A DNA stretch of 64,000 bases from Photorhabdus laumondii subsp. laumondii (GTDB taxonomy: Bacteria > Pseudomonadota > Gammaproteobacteria > Enterobacterales > Enterobacteriaceae), in NCBI RefSeq assembly GCF_003343245.1, contig NZ_CP024901.1:930001-994000 (forward strand), read 5' to 3'. Made by a program: the position numbers and the translations under genes. Positions 55,887 to 63,609 of this stretch are shown here, one piece after another (positions within the stretch are counted from its first letter, which is position 1; every line of letters starts with the position of its first letter). Below the pieces are notes generated by a model. It had not been told where the DNA came from. It worked only from the letters and a program-made list of their open reading frames with translations, and made no database searches.

Positions 55887-57053
55887 TTATAAATCATCTA
55901 TAATTTCTAATATATCTTGGTAACCTAGTTTATAAATTAAATCTTCTATGTTTTTTTGTTTACTATGATCAAAAAAAGAAAGTAGATTCTCGAATGATAT
56001 ATATGGTATCTCACTAATTTTACTAAGAAGATGTATAGAGAATTGATCTAAATTTACTTTTGCTCCGTTGCAAATAATATATCCTTCATCTATGGATAGA
56101 TTATTATTTGAATTTATTCTTAAGCGTGATGTCTTGGATATGGAATGATGTTTTTTTCCACAAAATAGTCTCAGATTTAATTTTGATGGAACCCTTTTTT
56201 CATCGCTGAAAGATTTTAAAAATTCATTATATGAATCTTCTGAAGTAATATTATCAATAACATATTTTGCTAAGATATCAATTTCATCTTTAGCTTGTTT
56301 CCATGATCTCGGAAGTGATTTCCTTCCAATGTCAATATCGGTTATTTTATATGATAACCAGTTTATGTACTCATGGGCATAAGGTGGAAAAATGCCAACA
56401 GATAAATGTATAGTCTCTTCACCAAGAGGTAATGGATTATGCCACCATCCTCTTGGTAGATAAAGGACATCTCCAGTTTCCAGCACAAAATCATCATATG
56501 GTTCAGAAGGGCATGGATACGTATTTTCCATATCTTTTGATTGATGTAAATATACAGGGTCAGGAAAGCTTGGTTTGTAAATTATCCATCTTTTCTTTCC
56601 TGATAACTGAATTGCGAATATATCTCTGCTATCCCAATGAGGTTTAAAAGAACTTTTTTCTCCATATGATAAATATAGGCTTGAAAACGGATGACTATCT
56701 GTAAATGAAGAGCAAGCCTTAGCCAGTTGATCTATTTTTGTTTCATTAATTATACCATTTGCAACTAGTGTTGCACCTGAGTTTAGATAGTCATATAACT
56801 TAGAGTATATATATCTATACCGTCTAGTGCCTAAATCATTATAGGATTCAATATATTCTGTTTTATCAATAATACCATTGTACATTAATTTAATACCTTC
56901 AAATGAAGGCAGGTTGGAACGATTAAATATATTTTCTATTTCACTATGTTTTATAAAATCATCATCATATATTTTTTTAAAAACACACGGTTTCTTTTCG
57001 AAGAAATTTTCTAGGAAGTCTTTTTTATCAATGGGAAAATTAATTGGATTCAT
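55887..57053 (-). CDS. JmjC-domain 2-oxoglutarate oxygenase in microcin-like cluster
   Basis: This 388-residue protein resembles the ribosomal oxygenase group (YcfD/ROXA, 373 aa). The iron-binding triad is H139-x-D141 in FKPHWDSRDIFAIQL and H205 in GDVLYLPRGWWHNPLP, with FAIQLSGKKRWIIYKP typical of JmjC arginine/histidine hydroxylases. A C-terminal helical and winged-helix region follows. Known relatives hydroxylate Arg or His residues of ribosomal proteins. Here the gene lies between a bacteriocin-like precursor and its export genes, so its substrate may be the precursor peptide. That is inference; a ribosomal or other target cannot be excluded. Confidence 0.85.
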   Translation of the reverse strand: MNPINFPIDKKDFLENFFEKKPCVFKKIYDDDFIKHSEIENIFNRSNLPSFEGIKLMYNGIIDKTEYIESYNDLGTRRYRYIYSKLYDYLNSGATLVANGIINETKIDQLAKACSSFTDSHPFSSLYLSYGEKSSFKPHWDSRDIFAIQLSGKKRWIIYKPSFPDPVYLHQSKDMENTYPCPSEPYDDFVLETGDVLYLPRGWWHNPLPLGEETIHLSVGIFPPYAHEYINWLSYKITDIDIGRKSLPRSWKQAKDEIDILAKYVIDNITSEDSYNEFLKSFSDEKRVPSKLNLRLFCGKKHHSISKTSRLRINSNNNLSIDEGYIICNGAKVNLDQFSIHLLSKISEIPYISFENLLSFFDHSKQKNIEDLIYKLGYQDILEIIDDL

Positions 57054-57165
57054 ATTTAATGTTAATGATTGTTGATTGTGGCTCTATAAGTGAGTAATAA
57101 GTTATCTTATTAAGAGGTTATTAAAATAAAAGGTTTTTGTTTACGTAGCCTCTTTTTTTTGGTTG

Positions 57166-57187
57166 ATGGGTGTATAATTACACCCAT
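57166..57187. promoter_or_regulatory. Hairpin between precursor and oxygenase genes
   Basis: ATGGGTGTA and TACACCCAT form a perfect 9-bp stem around TAAT. On the plus strand it is followed by TTTT. In the gene direction there is no U-run, so partial read-through from precursor to downstream genes is likely. Confidence 0.65.
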
Positions 57188-57212
57188 TTTTATCTAAAAA
57201 TATCACGGTTTA

Positions 57213-57587
57213 TTAGTGGCAATAGTTAGATCCACTTGAATTACAATAATTGGTCCCAGCACCATTGCTATTCCCTCCAGAATCAATTCTACCTCCTATC
57301 TCTCCTCCGATGTAGCGGCCAGCTGCAGCTCCTCCGGCAGCTCCAGCACCACCACCTGCAAATCGACCAACAACAACACCAATTACTGCACCAGCTGCAG
57401 TACCTGGGCCCGGTGCTATTACAGAGCCTATTGCTGCACCAGCTGCGGCTCCAGCATATCCTCCAGCTACACTACCAGCTACTCTTCCAGCAGCTCCCCC
57501 TGCGGCTGCTCCTGCTATTTCACCAGCGGTTTCTCCTGCTCCTGCACCTGCAACTAAATCAAACTCTTGAATGGTAAGCTCACGCAT
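57213..57587 (-). CDS. Microcin-like precursor peptide, Gly/Ala-rich
   Basis: The protein has 124 residues from the ATG at 57587 (longer frame to 57629). The leader MRELTIQEFDLVAGA lines up with the colicin V leader MRTLTLNELDSVSGG, so cleavage after Gly14-Ala15 by the C39 exporter is expected. The mature part (about 109 residues) is a long Gly/Ala zipper (for example GAAAGGAAGRVAGSVAGGYA) of membrane-active type. It ends in a distinct polar tail with Ser, Asn and two Cys (C115 and C123, in NYCNSSGSNYCH). It is followed by the oxygenase, adaptor and exporter genes. I know no named family with this tail. Confidence 0.82.
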   Translation of the reverse strand: MRELTIQEFDLVAGAGAGETAGEIAGAAAGGAAGRVAGSVAGGYAGAAAGAAIGSVIAPGPGTAAGAVIGVVVGRFAGGGAGAAGGAAAGRYIGGEIGGRIDSGGNSNGAGTNYCNSSGSNYCH

Positions 57588-57600
57588 AATAAATTTACCT

Positions 57601-58065
57601 TCATTCAGGTTTACTAAAAATAATAACAATCAAATATATATAAGAACTTATGATTGTATTCAAAAATAATTTTAACGAAAAATCATAATGGATATGATTT
57701 AATATATACAAAAAAGGAATCGATACTAATATCAGTAAAATAGTTATAATAGATAGAGTAAATATCTTATAAAAAAAATTTGGTTTTTTATCATGTGAGT
57801 ATTCTTTTTTGAACCTTTTTTTCAATAAAGAAAATTCATTGGATATTTTATTTGCAGTGCTGAACATGATAATCAATAAAATTATTGACATACTGTAATC
57901 TATATACTCAAGAATAGGGGTGTCTAATCTAAGTATAAATACCGAGACAATATAAACTATAAAAAAATTAAAAAATAAAGCCTCTTTTTTAAAGGTTTTT
58001 TTAGATAATTTTGATATTTCTTTGGCTCTGTACAATAAGGTGTTTTTATGGTTTTTTATTTTCAT
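57601..58065 (-). CDS. Membrane protein, candidate self-immunity
   Basis: This 154-residue basic protein has four predicted membrane helices (FFNFFIVYIVSVFIL, YSMSIILLIIMFST, IFTLSIITILLILVSI, FLNTIISSYIYLIVIIF). It lies 13 nt upstream of the precursor gene on the same strand, the usual place and size for a bacteriocin immunity protein. There is no sequence family match that I recognise, so immunity is inferred from position and topology. Confidence 0.7.
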   Translation of the reverse strand: MKIKNHKNTLLYRAKEISKLSKKTFKKEALFFNFFIVYIVSVFILRLDTPILEYIDYSMSIILLIIMFSTANKISNEFSLLKKRFKKEYSHDKKPNFFYKIFTLSIITILLILVSIPFLYILNHIHYDFSLKLFLNTIISSYIYLIVIIFSKPE

Positions 58066-59056
58066 AAATTCTTGTTTATTATTTTTATAGGGTTTTTGAT
58101 TTGTCTTGATTATATTTTTTTGTTTTTTTTATGTCAATGTCTTTTTTTTAAATAAATAAAATAACCAAATGTGGTAATTATCCTAACATCTTGAAAATAT
58201 AGGGATGAATTAAATTTTAAAAGAAAATATTAAACCTCTAATCTTTTCAAGAGAAACTATAATTAAAGTTATCATGATAATGCGCTAAATCTATTGGATG
58301 ATATAAATAAAAACTTATTGATATATTTATTTAGTCATTACTTTCTCTTATTGTCAGTAAAAGCATTCGTTAGTCTAAATCTGTTTAATTACCATCACAG
58401 ATGGTCATCAATGTTTCCGTAGGTCTGAGAGGAAGCGCTTAAACGACTAGAAAAACTTCTGTAGCCTGAAAGTGAAAGCAAGAATTGCGGTACATCTGCA
58501 CACCTTTGGAAGCATATATTGCTAGTATGAACAATCCTAGCTAGTTTGGTGATGACGGTCTTTTTAGCTAATAGAGTACCAACGGTACTTCGGCGTGTGA
58601 GGTTATGGTTTTCATTGCCTTTCGTAGCTGGATTTAAGGTGGGGAAGATCCACTTTACTTTTATCTGATTTCAAGTGGGCATGAAACATGCGCTCGCTTA
58701 CTTTTCACATTAGCGTTAGGTGATAGCCTTTCGCACAATGGGATTGAGCTACGTCTCGATCTCATTTCACTTCAATGAGCAGGATTGCTTTTGCGCATCT
58801 CGCTCATGCCTAGCTATGTTTGCTTAAAATATTTAGCGGGCGGCTTCTCTACACCTAAATAATTAGCTCATTGCTACCGTTTGATCCTTAACGTTGCGGC
58901 GTTTTGCTGTGCTTGTTGGTATTTCAACGTTTGCACCACTTTTGCTGACTGTTTGCGGACTTGACGCCGCAGCAAAAGGGCAGTACGACGATTACAGGCT
59001 CATGCCTGCTAGCAGCGCAGTGAATCTGACACGGCATTTTATAGATTGAAAGAGTA
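58066..59056. other. Non-coding region right of the microcin-like cluster
   Basis: 58066-58360 is extremely AT-rich and probably carries the cluster promoter. 58380-59056 has higher GC, no credible ORF and several inverted segments. It resembles the untranslated leader DNA found before regulator genes of P4-like phage satellites. That similarity is from memory and is uncertain. Confidence 0.45.
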
Positions 59057-59170
59057 ATGGTGGTTCAGGCGGGGGAGGCTTCGGCCTTGCCGGAAGGTAG
59101 CTACCGGTACTGTGAACCCTGTCTGAATCACCATCATCAATTTTCTCAATTAATGGAAGGGGTAGCAGGA

Positions 59171-59434
59171 ATGAATAATGTTAGAAATGACTGGCATCAA
59201 GCCGATATTATTGCTGCGCTACGTAAGCGTGGTCCAACCTTAGCTGCGGTATCCCGTGAAGCGGGACTGAATTCTTCCACATTAGCCAACACGCTGTCAC
59301 GTCCTTGGCCTAAAGGCGAATGGATTATCGCTAATTATCTCAACATTCATTTATCTGAAATCTGGCCTAGTCGTTATTTTGATATGGACAGTAATCTTAT
59401 TGAGAGCAAAGTTCGCGAGAAATCAGCAGAATAA
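59171..59434 (+). CDS. Ner/Nlp-like DNA-binding regulator
   Basis: The protein has 87 residues from the ATG at 59171, preceded by GGAAGGGG; an upstream in-frame ATG at 59057 would add a 38-residue segment (MVVQAGEASALPEG) that looks like an Ash-type leader tail. NDWHQADIIAALRKRGPTLA, then AVSREAGLNSSTLANTLSRPWPKGEWIIANYL is the helix-turn-helix of phage Mu Ner and the Nlp/SfsB family. It probably regulates the integrated element. Confidence 0.85.
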   Translation: MNNVRNDWHQADIIAALRKRGPTLAAVSREAGLNSSTLANTLSRPWPKGEWIIANYLNIHLSEIWPSRYFDMDSNLIESKVREKSAE

Positions 59435-59803
59435 TTATTCTAATACCGTAAAATATCAGGGAAATAGTCACCTCACTTCATCTCATTACCTACTGTGTTG
59501 TTTGATTGATGAGGTAGAATAATTGGTTATCCATCACCGTAATCTTTAATACCTTTCGACGAAATGCGTCGCAACTTTCTATCACGAGGCCAGAACGTTT
59601 AGTGTACTTATCTACTCACTGGCAACGAGTCATATATCCTTCTTTTACTGTAGGCGGTGAATTCTGATATGCTTTGCAAAATATTTTGTTCTCATGTTTT
59701 TGTGTGTGCGTCTTTGTGTGGTGAACGGTATATCAATCGGTGTATCACTTTTTGTAAAAAGACACATGATTTTATTTTAGTTATCGTTTAAAAATATATA
59801 GTT
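59435..59803. promoter_or_regulatory. Element-derived upstream region of hpt copy 1
   Basis: This 369-bp stretch has no gene. It is unlike the ancestral hpt upstream DNA at 62201-62381. It must now carry the promoter for hpt copy 1. It also holds repeated CGGTATATCA/CGGTGTATCA motifs. Confidence 0.55.
59722..59749 (+). promoter_or_regulatory. Possible integrase arm-type sites, right
   Basis: TGAACGGTATATCA and ATCGGTGTATCACT lie side by side and match 50403-50418 at the left end. This is inferred from similarity and position. Confidence 0.4.
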
Positions 59804-60349
59804 ATGAGTAAACCAAAACATATTGTAGAAGTTATGATCTCCGAACTGGAGGTTAAACAGCGTATTGCTGAACTGGGAAAACAGATTACTGAACATTATC
59901 GTGACAGTGGTAGTGATTTGGTGTTGGTCGGGTTGCTGAGAGGTTCATTTATTTTTATGGCTGATTTATGCCGTGAAATTCAGATCCCTCATCAAGTCGA
60001 CTTTATGACGGCTTCCAGTTACGGTAGCGGTATGAATTCCACTCGTGATGTGAAAATCCTGAAAGATCTGGACGAGGATATCCGCGGTAAGCATGTACTG
60101 ATTGTGGAAGATATTATTGATTCAGGTAATACCCTGAATAAAGTACGTGAAATTTTGGCGCTGCGTGAGCCAAAATCACTGGCAATTTGTACCTTGCTGG
60201 ATAAACCTTCCCGCCGTGAAGTTGGTGTTCCGGTGGAGTGGATTGGTTACTCAATTGAGGATAAATTTGTGGTGGGTTATGGTATCGATTATGCGCAACT
60301 TTACCGTCATCTGCCTTATATCGGCCATGTAATTTTGCTGGAAGAGTAG
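59804..60349 (+). CDS. hpt: Hypoxanthine phosphoribosyltransferase, copy 1 (rebuilt 5' end)
   Basis: This 181-residue salvage enzyme converts hypoxanthine to IMP. It contains the PRPP motif [14 protein letters not shown] and [15 protein letters not shown]. The start [13 protein letters not shown] replaces the family start MKHTVEVMI, because codons before HIVEVM come from the inserted element. No strong ribosome binding site is seen. It is otherwise nearly identical to copy 2, with a terminator after the stop. Confidence 0.95.
   Translation: MSKPKHIVEVMISELEVKQRIAELGKQITEHYRDSGSDLVLVGLLRGSFIFMADLCREIQIPHQVDFMTASSYGSGMNSTRDVKILKDLDEDIRGKHVLIVEDIIDSGNTLNKVREILALREPKSLAICTLLDKPSRREVGVPVEWIGYSIEDKFVVGYGIDYAQLYRHLPYIGHVILLEE
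59816..59831 (+). other. Right attachment-site repeat (attR-like)
   Basis: AAACATATTGTAGAAG lies in codons 5-10 of hpt copy 1 and pairs with the left repeat at 50264-50279. The intact counterpart in hpt copy 2 is at 62385-62400. Confidence 0.72.
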
Positions 60350-60367
60350 TTTTTATCATATTTTGGA

Positions 60368-60391
60368 AACGGCAACTTTTGGGTTGCCGTT
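60368..60391 (+). terminator. Terminator of hpt copy 1
   Basis: AACGGCAAC and GTTGCCGTT pair over 9 bp, followed by TTGG. The same structure follows hpt copy 2. Confidence 0.8.
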
Positions 60392-60569
60392 TTGGCCTTA
60401 AGCGGGCTTCAACAATGTTCCCTTGTTGAAATATTACCACTGCATTTTATTAGCGAAAGCCGATGTAAGCCTCTATGCCTAATGGGAGTTCTCTCCCCCC
60501 ATAAATGTGATGACAATGGCGTTACATTTGTGTATTATTTAGACCATATATAGCATAAGGGGATTTGAA

Positions 60570-60848
60570 ATGAACGTAATAAGTGAGAATCGTAAAAATA
60601 AGACACTCAACTTGAGGATTAGGCAAGAGGATCGGGATTTAATAGATAGAGCAGCAAAAGTGAAGGGAAAAACCGTTACTGAATATGTCCTTGATACAAT
60701 CAAACGTGATGCTGAAAACACGTTATTGGAACATTCATTTATGATTGTATCTCCAGAAATTTTTAATGCTTTTATTGCTAAACTTGATGCTCCGGCTGTT
60801 CCAAATGAGCGTCTTATCAAAACGGCAAATATGAAAAAACCGTGGTGA
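60570..60848 (+). CDS. DUF1778 antitoxin (TacA-like)
   Basis: This 92-residue protein has an N-terminal ribbon-helix-helix (TLNLRIRQEDRDLIDRAAKV, then KGKTVTEYVLD) and a C-terminal tail that would wrap the toxin. The ribosome binding site is AAGGGGATTTGAA. It is 4 nt upstream of the acetyltransferase gene. The pair matches the TacA-TacT type, where the antitoxin represses the operon and blocks the toxin. Confidence 0.9.
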   Translation: MNVISENRKNKTLNLRIRQEDRDLIDRAAKVKGKTVTEYVLDTIKRDAENTLLEHSFMIVSPEIFNAFIAKLDAPAVPNERLIKTANMKKPW

Positions 60849-60852
60849 TAAA

Positions 60853-61353
60853 ATGATTAATGATCCAACCTTGTTAACAGATGATCACAATTTAAATAGT
60901 TTTACTTCAGGAATTGATACCCTAGACAACTGGTTAACAGACAGAGCATTAAAAAATCAAAAAGAGAATGCTTCACGAACCTATGTTGTAAGCGAAGACA
61001 GAGATGTTATTGCTTATTATTCGTTAGCGACCGGCTCAATTATGTCAGAAGAGGCGATAAGCAAGTTTAAGCGTAATATGCCAAATCCTATTCCGACGAT
61101 TATTTTGGGTCGCTTAGCTGTTGATAAGCGTTATCAAGGAAGAGGGTTTGGTCGCTATTTAGTTAGAGATGCTTCCATACGTGTCGCTCAAGCGGCAGAT
61201 TTGGTGGGTGTTAGGGGGTTGATTGTCCATGCTATCTCGGAGAATGCTAAGGCATTTTATAAGTCTGTGGGTTTTAGTGATTCGCTTTTAAATCCAATGA
61301 CGTTAATGATCACGCTAAAGGATTTAAAAACGGTTTTTAAAATAACAGATTAA
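60853..61353 (+). CDS. GNAT-family toxin (TacT-like)
   Basis: This 166-residue acetyltransferase has the acetyl-CoA loop RYQGRGFGRYLVRDA and conserved LGRLAVDKRYQG, with the C-terminal Tyr in NAKAFYKSVGF. Toxins of this type acetylate the amino group of aminoacyl-tRNA and stop translation. No key residue looks lost. Confidence 0.9.
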   Translation: MINDPTLLTDDHNLNSFTSGIDTLDNWLTDRALKNQKENASRTYVVSEDRDVIAYYSLATGSIMSEEAISKFKRNMPNPIPTIILGRLAVDKRYQGRGFGRYLVRDASIRVAQAADLVGVRGLIVHAISENAKAFYKSVGFSDSLLNPMTLMITLKDLKTVFKITD

Positions 61354-61360
61354 TACTATT

Positions 61361-61487
61361 TATACCCAATGGATTTCAAGATGCATCGCGACGGCAAGGG
61401 AGCGAATCCCCGGGAGCATAGATAACGATGTGACCGGGGTGAGTGAGTGCAGCCAACAAAGAGGAAACTTGAAAGATAACGGGTATA
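61361..61487 (+). repeat. ERIC element, full length (127 bp)
   Basis: TATACCCAATGGATTTCAAG to AACGGGTATA. It starts 8 bp after the toxin stop and ends 20 nt before the start of the Panacea gene, so it is the spacer between the two. Confidence 0.93.
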
Positions 61488-61507
61488 TTTAAATGAAGGT
61501 AATTGAG

Positions 61508-62047
61508 ATGATTAGTGCAAGATTTGACTCAGAAAAGGCTATAGAGGCTATTCTGTACGTTGCCTCTATAGCGCCAATTTCTGACGTTTATCATGTGGGT
61601 AAAATTCTGTATTTTGCTGACCGGCTGCATTTGGAGCGTTATGGTCGGTTAATTACGGGTGATAACTATCTTGCAATGAAAGATGGCCCTGTTGCAGTGA
61701 ATGCCTATGATATTATAAAAGTAGCCAGGGGAGACGGGCGCTTTATTCCAAATAAGTGTGATGTTGATGTCATTCGGTCATTGTTGTCAGTAGAGGGACG
61801 TCATGGAAATCATCAAATACGTGCTTTGCGTGATTTCGATGAAGATGTATTTAGTGATTCGGATATTGATTGCATAAATGAAGCAATCGAAAAATATGGG
61901 AATCTCTCGTTTAAAGAAATACGTGATATCAGCCACGATAGTGTTTGGATGACGGCTAACCAGAATAGTGAGATTCCATTGGAAGTGATAGCTGCCAGTT
62001 GTAAGGATGGTGACAAGTTAGTTGCTTATCTGATTTCTACTGAGTAG
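61508..62047 (+). CDS. Panacea-domain (DUF4065) protein
   Basis: The protein has 179 residues from the ATG at 61508, which has AAGGTAATTGAG upstream; an ATG at 61493 directly after the ERIC lacks a ribosome binding site. It matches the Panacea/SocA fold: ILYVASIAPISDVYHVGKIL, then YFADRLHLERYGRLITGDNY, AMKDGPVAVNAYDI, and SFKEIRDISHDSVWMTA. Panacea domains act as antitoxins that neutralise many different toxins. No clear toxin partner lies downstream, where hpt copy 2 follows, so this is an orphan or has a distant partner. Confidence 0.85.
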   Translation: MISARFDSEKAIEAILYVASIAPISDVYHVGKILYFADRLHLERYGRLITGDNYLAMKDGPVAVNAYDIIKVARGDGRFIPNKCDVDVIRSLLSVEGRHGNHQIRALRDFDEDVFSDSDIDCINEAIEKYGNLSFKEIRDISHDSVWMTANQNSEIPLEVIAASCKDGDKLVAYLISTE

Positions 62048-62200
62048 CTGATGACTAATTTTGGTGACAGATTTTCCGCATCTTTTAGGGCGGATTTTTT
62101 TATCTTCACTGACCTTTTACAACGCCGCCAAAGTTAAAATATCTGTTGGTTTGCTGCTGTGAGCTATTATTACTGAATAATAGTTTTGGTGTATGATCTA

Positions 62201-62381
62201 TAGATTGGTTTCCCATGAATATCCTTATCTTATGCCATACTTGCCTTGAGATATCCTAAGGGAAAGGAACTGTTCAATAATATTGCTAGAAGAATGGCGT
62301 ATTAATTGGCATATCAACTGGTTATAATCTTTTATTGATTTTTATATATTTATTCATTAAAAACAATTGGTTAACTTTATA
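62201..62381 (+). promoter_or_regulatory. Ancestral hpt upstream region
   Basis: It is conserved with 50068-50260. It includes CATTAAAAACAATTGGTTAAC just before the start. The shared length suggests it contains the native hpt promoter. Confidence 0.6.
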
Positions 62382-62918
62382 ATGAAACACACTGTAGAAG
62401 TTATGATCTCCGAACAGGAGGTTAAACAACGTATTGCTGAACTGGGAAAACAGATTACTGAACACTATTGTGACAGTGGTAGTGGGCTGGTATTGGTCGG
62501 GTTGCTGAGAGGTTCATTTATTTTTATGGCTGATTTATGCCGTGAAATTCAGATCCCTCATCAAGTCGACTTTATGACGGCTTCCAGTTACGGTAGCGGT
62601 ATGAATTCCACTCGTGATGTGAAAATCCTGAAAGATCTGGACGAGGATATTCGTGGTAAGCATGTACTGATTGTGGAAGATATTATTGATTCAGGTAATA
62701 CCCTGAATAAAGTGCGTGAAATTTTGGCGTTGCGTGAGCCAAAATCACTGGCAATCTGTACCTTGCTGGATAAACCTTCCCGCCGTGAAGTTGATGTTCC
62801 GGTGGAGTGGATTGGTTACTCAATTGAGGATAAATTTGTGGTGGGTTATGGTATCGATTATGCGCAACTTTACCGTCATCTGCCTTATATCGGCCATGTG
62901 GTTTTGCTAGAAGAGTAG
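62382..62918 (+). CDS. hpt: Hypoxanthine phosphoribosyltransferase, copy 2 (ancestral 5' end)
   Basis: The protein has 178 residues from the ATG at 62382, giving the standard start [10 protein letters not shown], the same length as the Escherichia coli enzyme. The PRPP motif [14 protein letters not shown] and the [17 protein letters not shown] end are intact. It differs from copy 1 in a few residues, including Cys in EHYCDSGSG and Asp in REVDVPVE. It retains the intact integration target at 62385-62400. Confidence 0.95.
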   Translation: MKHTVEVMISEQEVKQRIAELGKQITEHYCDSGSGLVLVGLLRGSFIFMADLCREIQIPHQVDFMTASSYGSGMNSTRDVKILKDLDEDIRGKHVLIVEDIIDSGNTLNKVREILALREPKSLAICTLLDKPSRREVDVPVEWIGYSIEDKFVVGYGIDYAQLYRHLPYIGHVVLLEE

Positions 62919-62932
62919 TTTTCTCGTATTTG

Positions 62933-62961
62933 AAAACGGCAACTTTCGGGTTGCCGTTTTT
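62933..62961 (+). terminator. Terminator of hpt copy 2
   Basis: AAAACGGCAAC pairs with GTTGCCGTTTT around TTTCGG, followed by a T. Confidence 0.88.
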
Positions 62962-63017
62962 ATTAGGCATGGTGTGTAGTGTTGTAGCTGGCTAAGTAAA
63001 GCCCTCTTATTACGCTA

Positions 63018-63296
63018 TCAGGAGTGAGCCAGTATTGGTTTTATTTCTGGTCTTTTGTGCTGTGAGGCAATCCACAGTTCATATTGGGACTGCATTCCTG
63101 TCCACATTTCGGCACTAGTACCTAATGCGGCTTCCAGTCGCAGGGCCATATCAGCAGATATTCCTGCATTGCCGTTTAATATGCGGGATAGTGCAGCTCT
63201 GGTTATACCGAGAGCCTTTGCTGCTTCCGTGACAGATATGTCACCAAGATATTCACGCAAAACTATGCCTGGGTGTGCAGGTTTATGCATTTTCAT
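63018..63296 (-). CDS. higA: HigA-family antitoxin
   Basis: This 92-residue protein is of the HigA/VapI type: [20 protein letters not shown], then [20 protein letters not shown] and [20 protein letters not shown]. It binds and neutralises HigB and represses the operon. It is second in the operon, 10 nt after higB. GAGGGCAACGAA precedes the ATG. Confidence 0.93.
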   Translation of the reverse strand: MKMHKPAHPGIVLREYLGDISVTEAAKALGITRAALSRILNGNAGISADMALRLEAALGTSAEMWTGMQSQYELWIASQHKRPEIKPILAHS

Positions 63297-63306
63297 TTCG
63301 TTGCCC

Positions 63307-63588
63307 TCAGTGATAATCTTGATAATTAACGAGAATTATATCTTCGCCCTCAAATCTAAATGTTAAACGCCAATTACTGTTAACAGATATTGCCCAGTGA
63401 CCGCTAAGATTTGCTCCTTTTAGTGGGTGAAGTTTCCAGCTAGGGGCATTCATATCTTCTGGTTTTTTAGCCGTATTCAATGCAGTTAGCTGGATTTGCA
63501 GCTTTAGGGCATGCTTAGGCTGAATGCCAGCGGTAGAACCAGTTTTGAAAAATTTTTCCAATCCTTTGTGTTTGAAGCTTTTAATCAT
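63307..63588 (-). CDS. higB: HigB-family mRNA interferase toxin
   Basis: This 93-residue basic protein is of the RelE/ParE superfamily: [20 protein letters not shown], then [46 protein letters not shown]-like strand and YQDYH end. HigB cuts mRNA on the ribosome. The toxin-first order is normal for higBA. Confidence 0.93.
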   Translation of the reverse strand: MIKSFKHKGLEKFFKTGSTAGIQPKHALKLQIQLTALNTAKKPEDMNAPSWKLHPLKGANLSGHWAISVNSNWRLTFRFEGEDIILVNYQDYH

Positions 63589-63598
63589 ACTAGTCTCG

Positions 63599-63609
63599 TA
63601 TACTGTATA
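63599..63609. promoter_or_regulatory. Candidate higBA operator
   Basis: TATACTGTATA is an 11-bp perfect palindrome around a central base, 11 nt upstream of the higB start, where autoregulatory HigA sites usually lie. It overlaps a likely -10 box. Confidence 0.5.

Larger units (their letters stand above)
53537..55897 (-). pseudogene. HlyD-type membrane fusion protein gene split by IS30
   Basis: The N-terminal part (55472-55897, about 140 codons) has a transmembrane helix (PFIFTVLTYISCLLVLFIII) and a lipoyl/barrel strand set (GIINKVMIKDGQFVKKGEVLGVI). The C-terminal part (53537-54412) has a coiled coil, the second lipoyl half (VIVASSSGFININNFDLGSHV) and the barrel domain (GFVKNGDIVNIRYSAYPYQKFG). 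Together they make an adaptor of the CvaA type that bridges the ABC exporter to an outer-membrane channel. The IS30 copy lies in the coiled coil. The start at 55897 overlaps the oxygenase stop by 11 nt. Confidence 0.9.

Noticed and set aside
57236..57577. Plus-strand ORF very rich in Leu and Gln opposite the precursor gene
   Set aside because: It is the antisense frame of the Gly/Ala repeats of the precursor.
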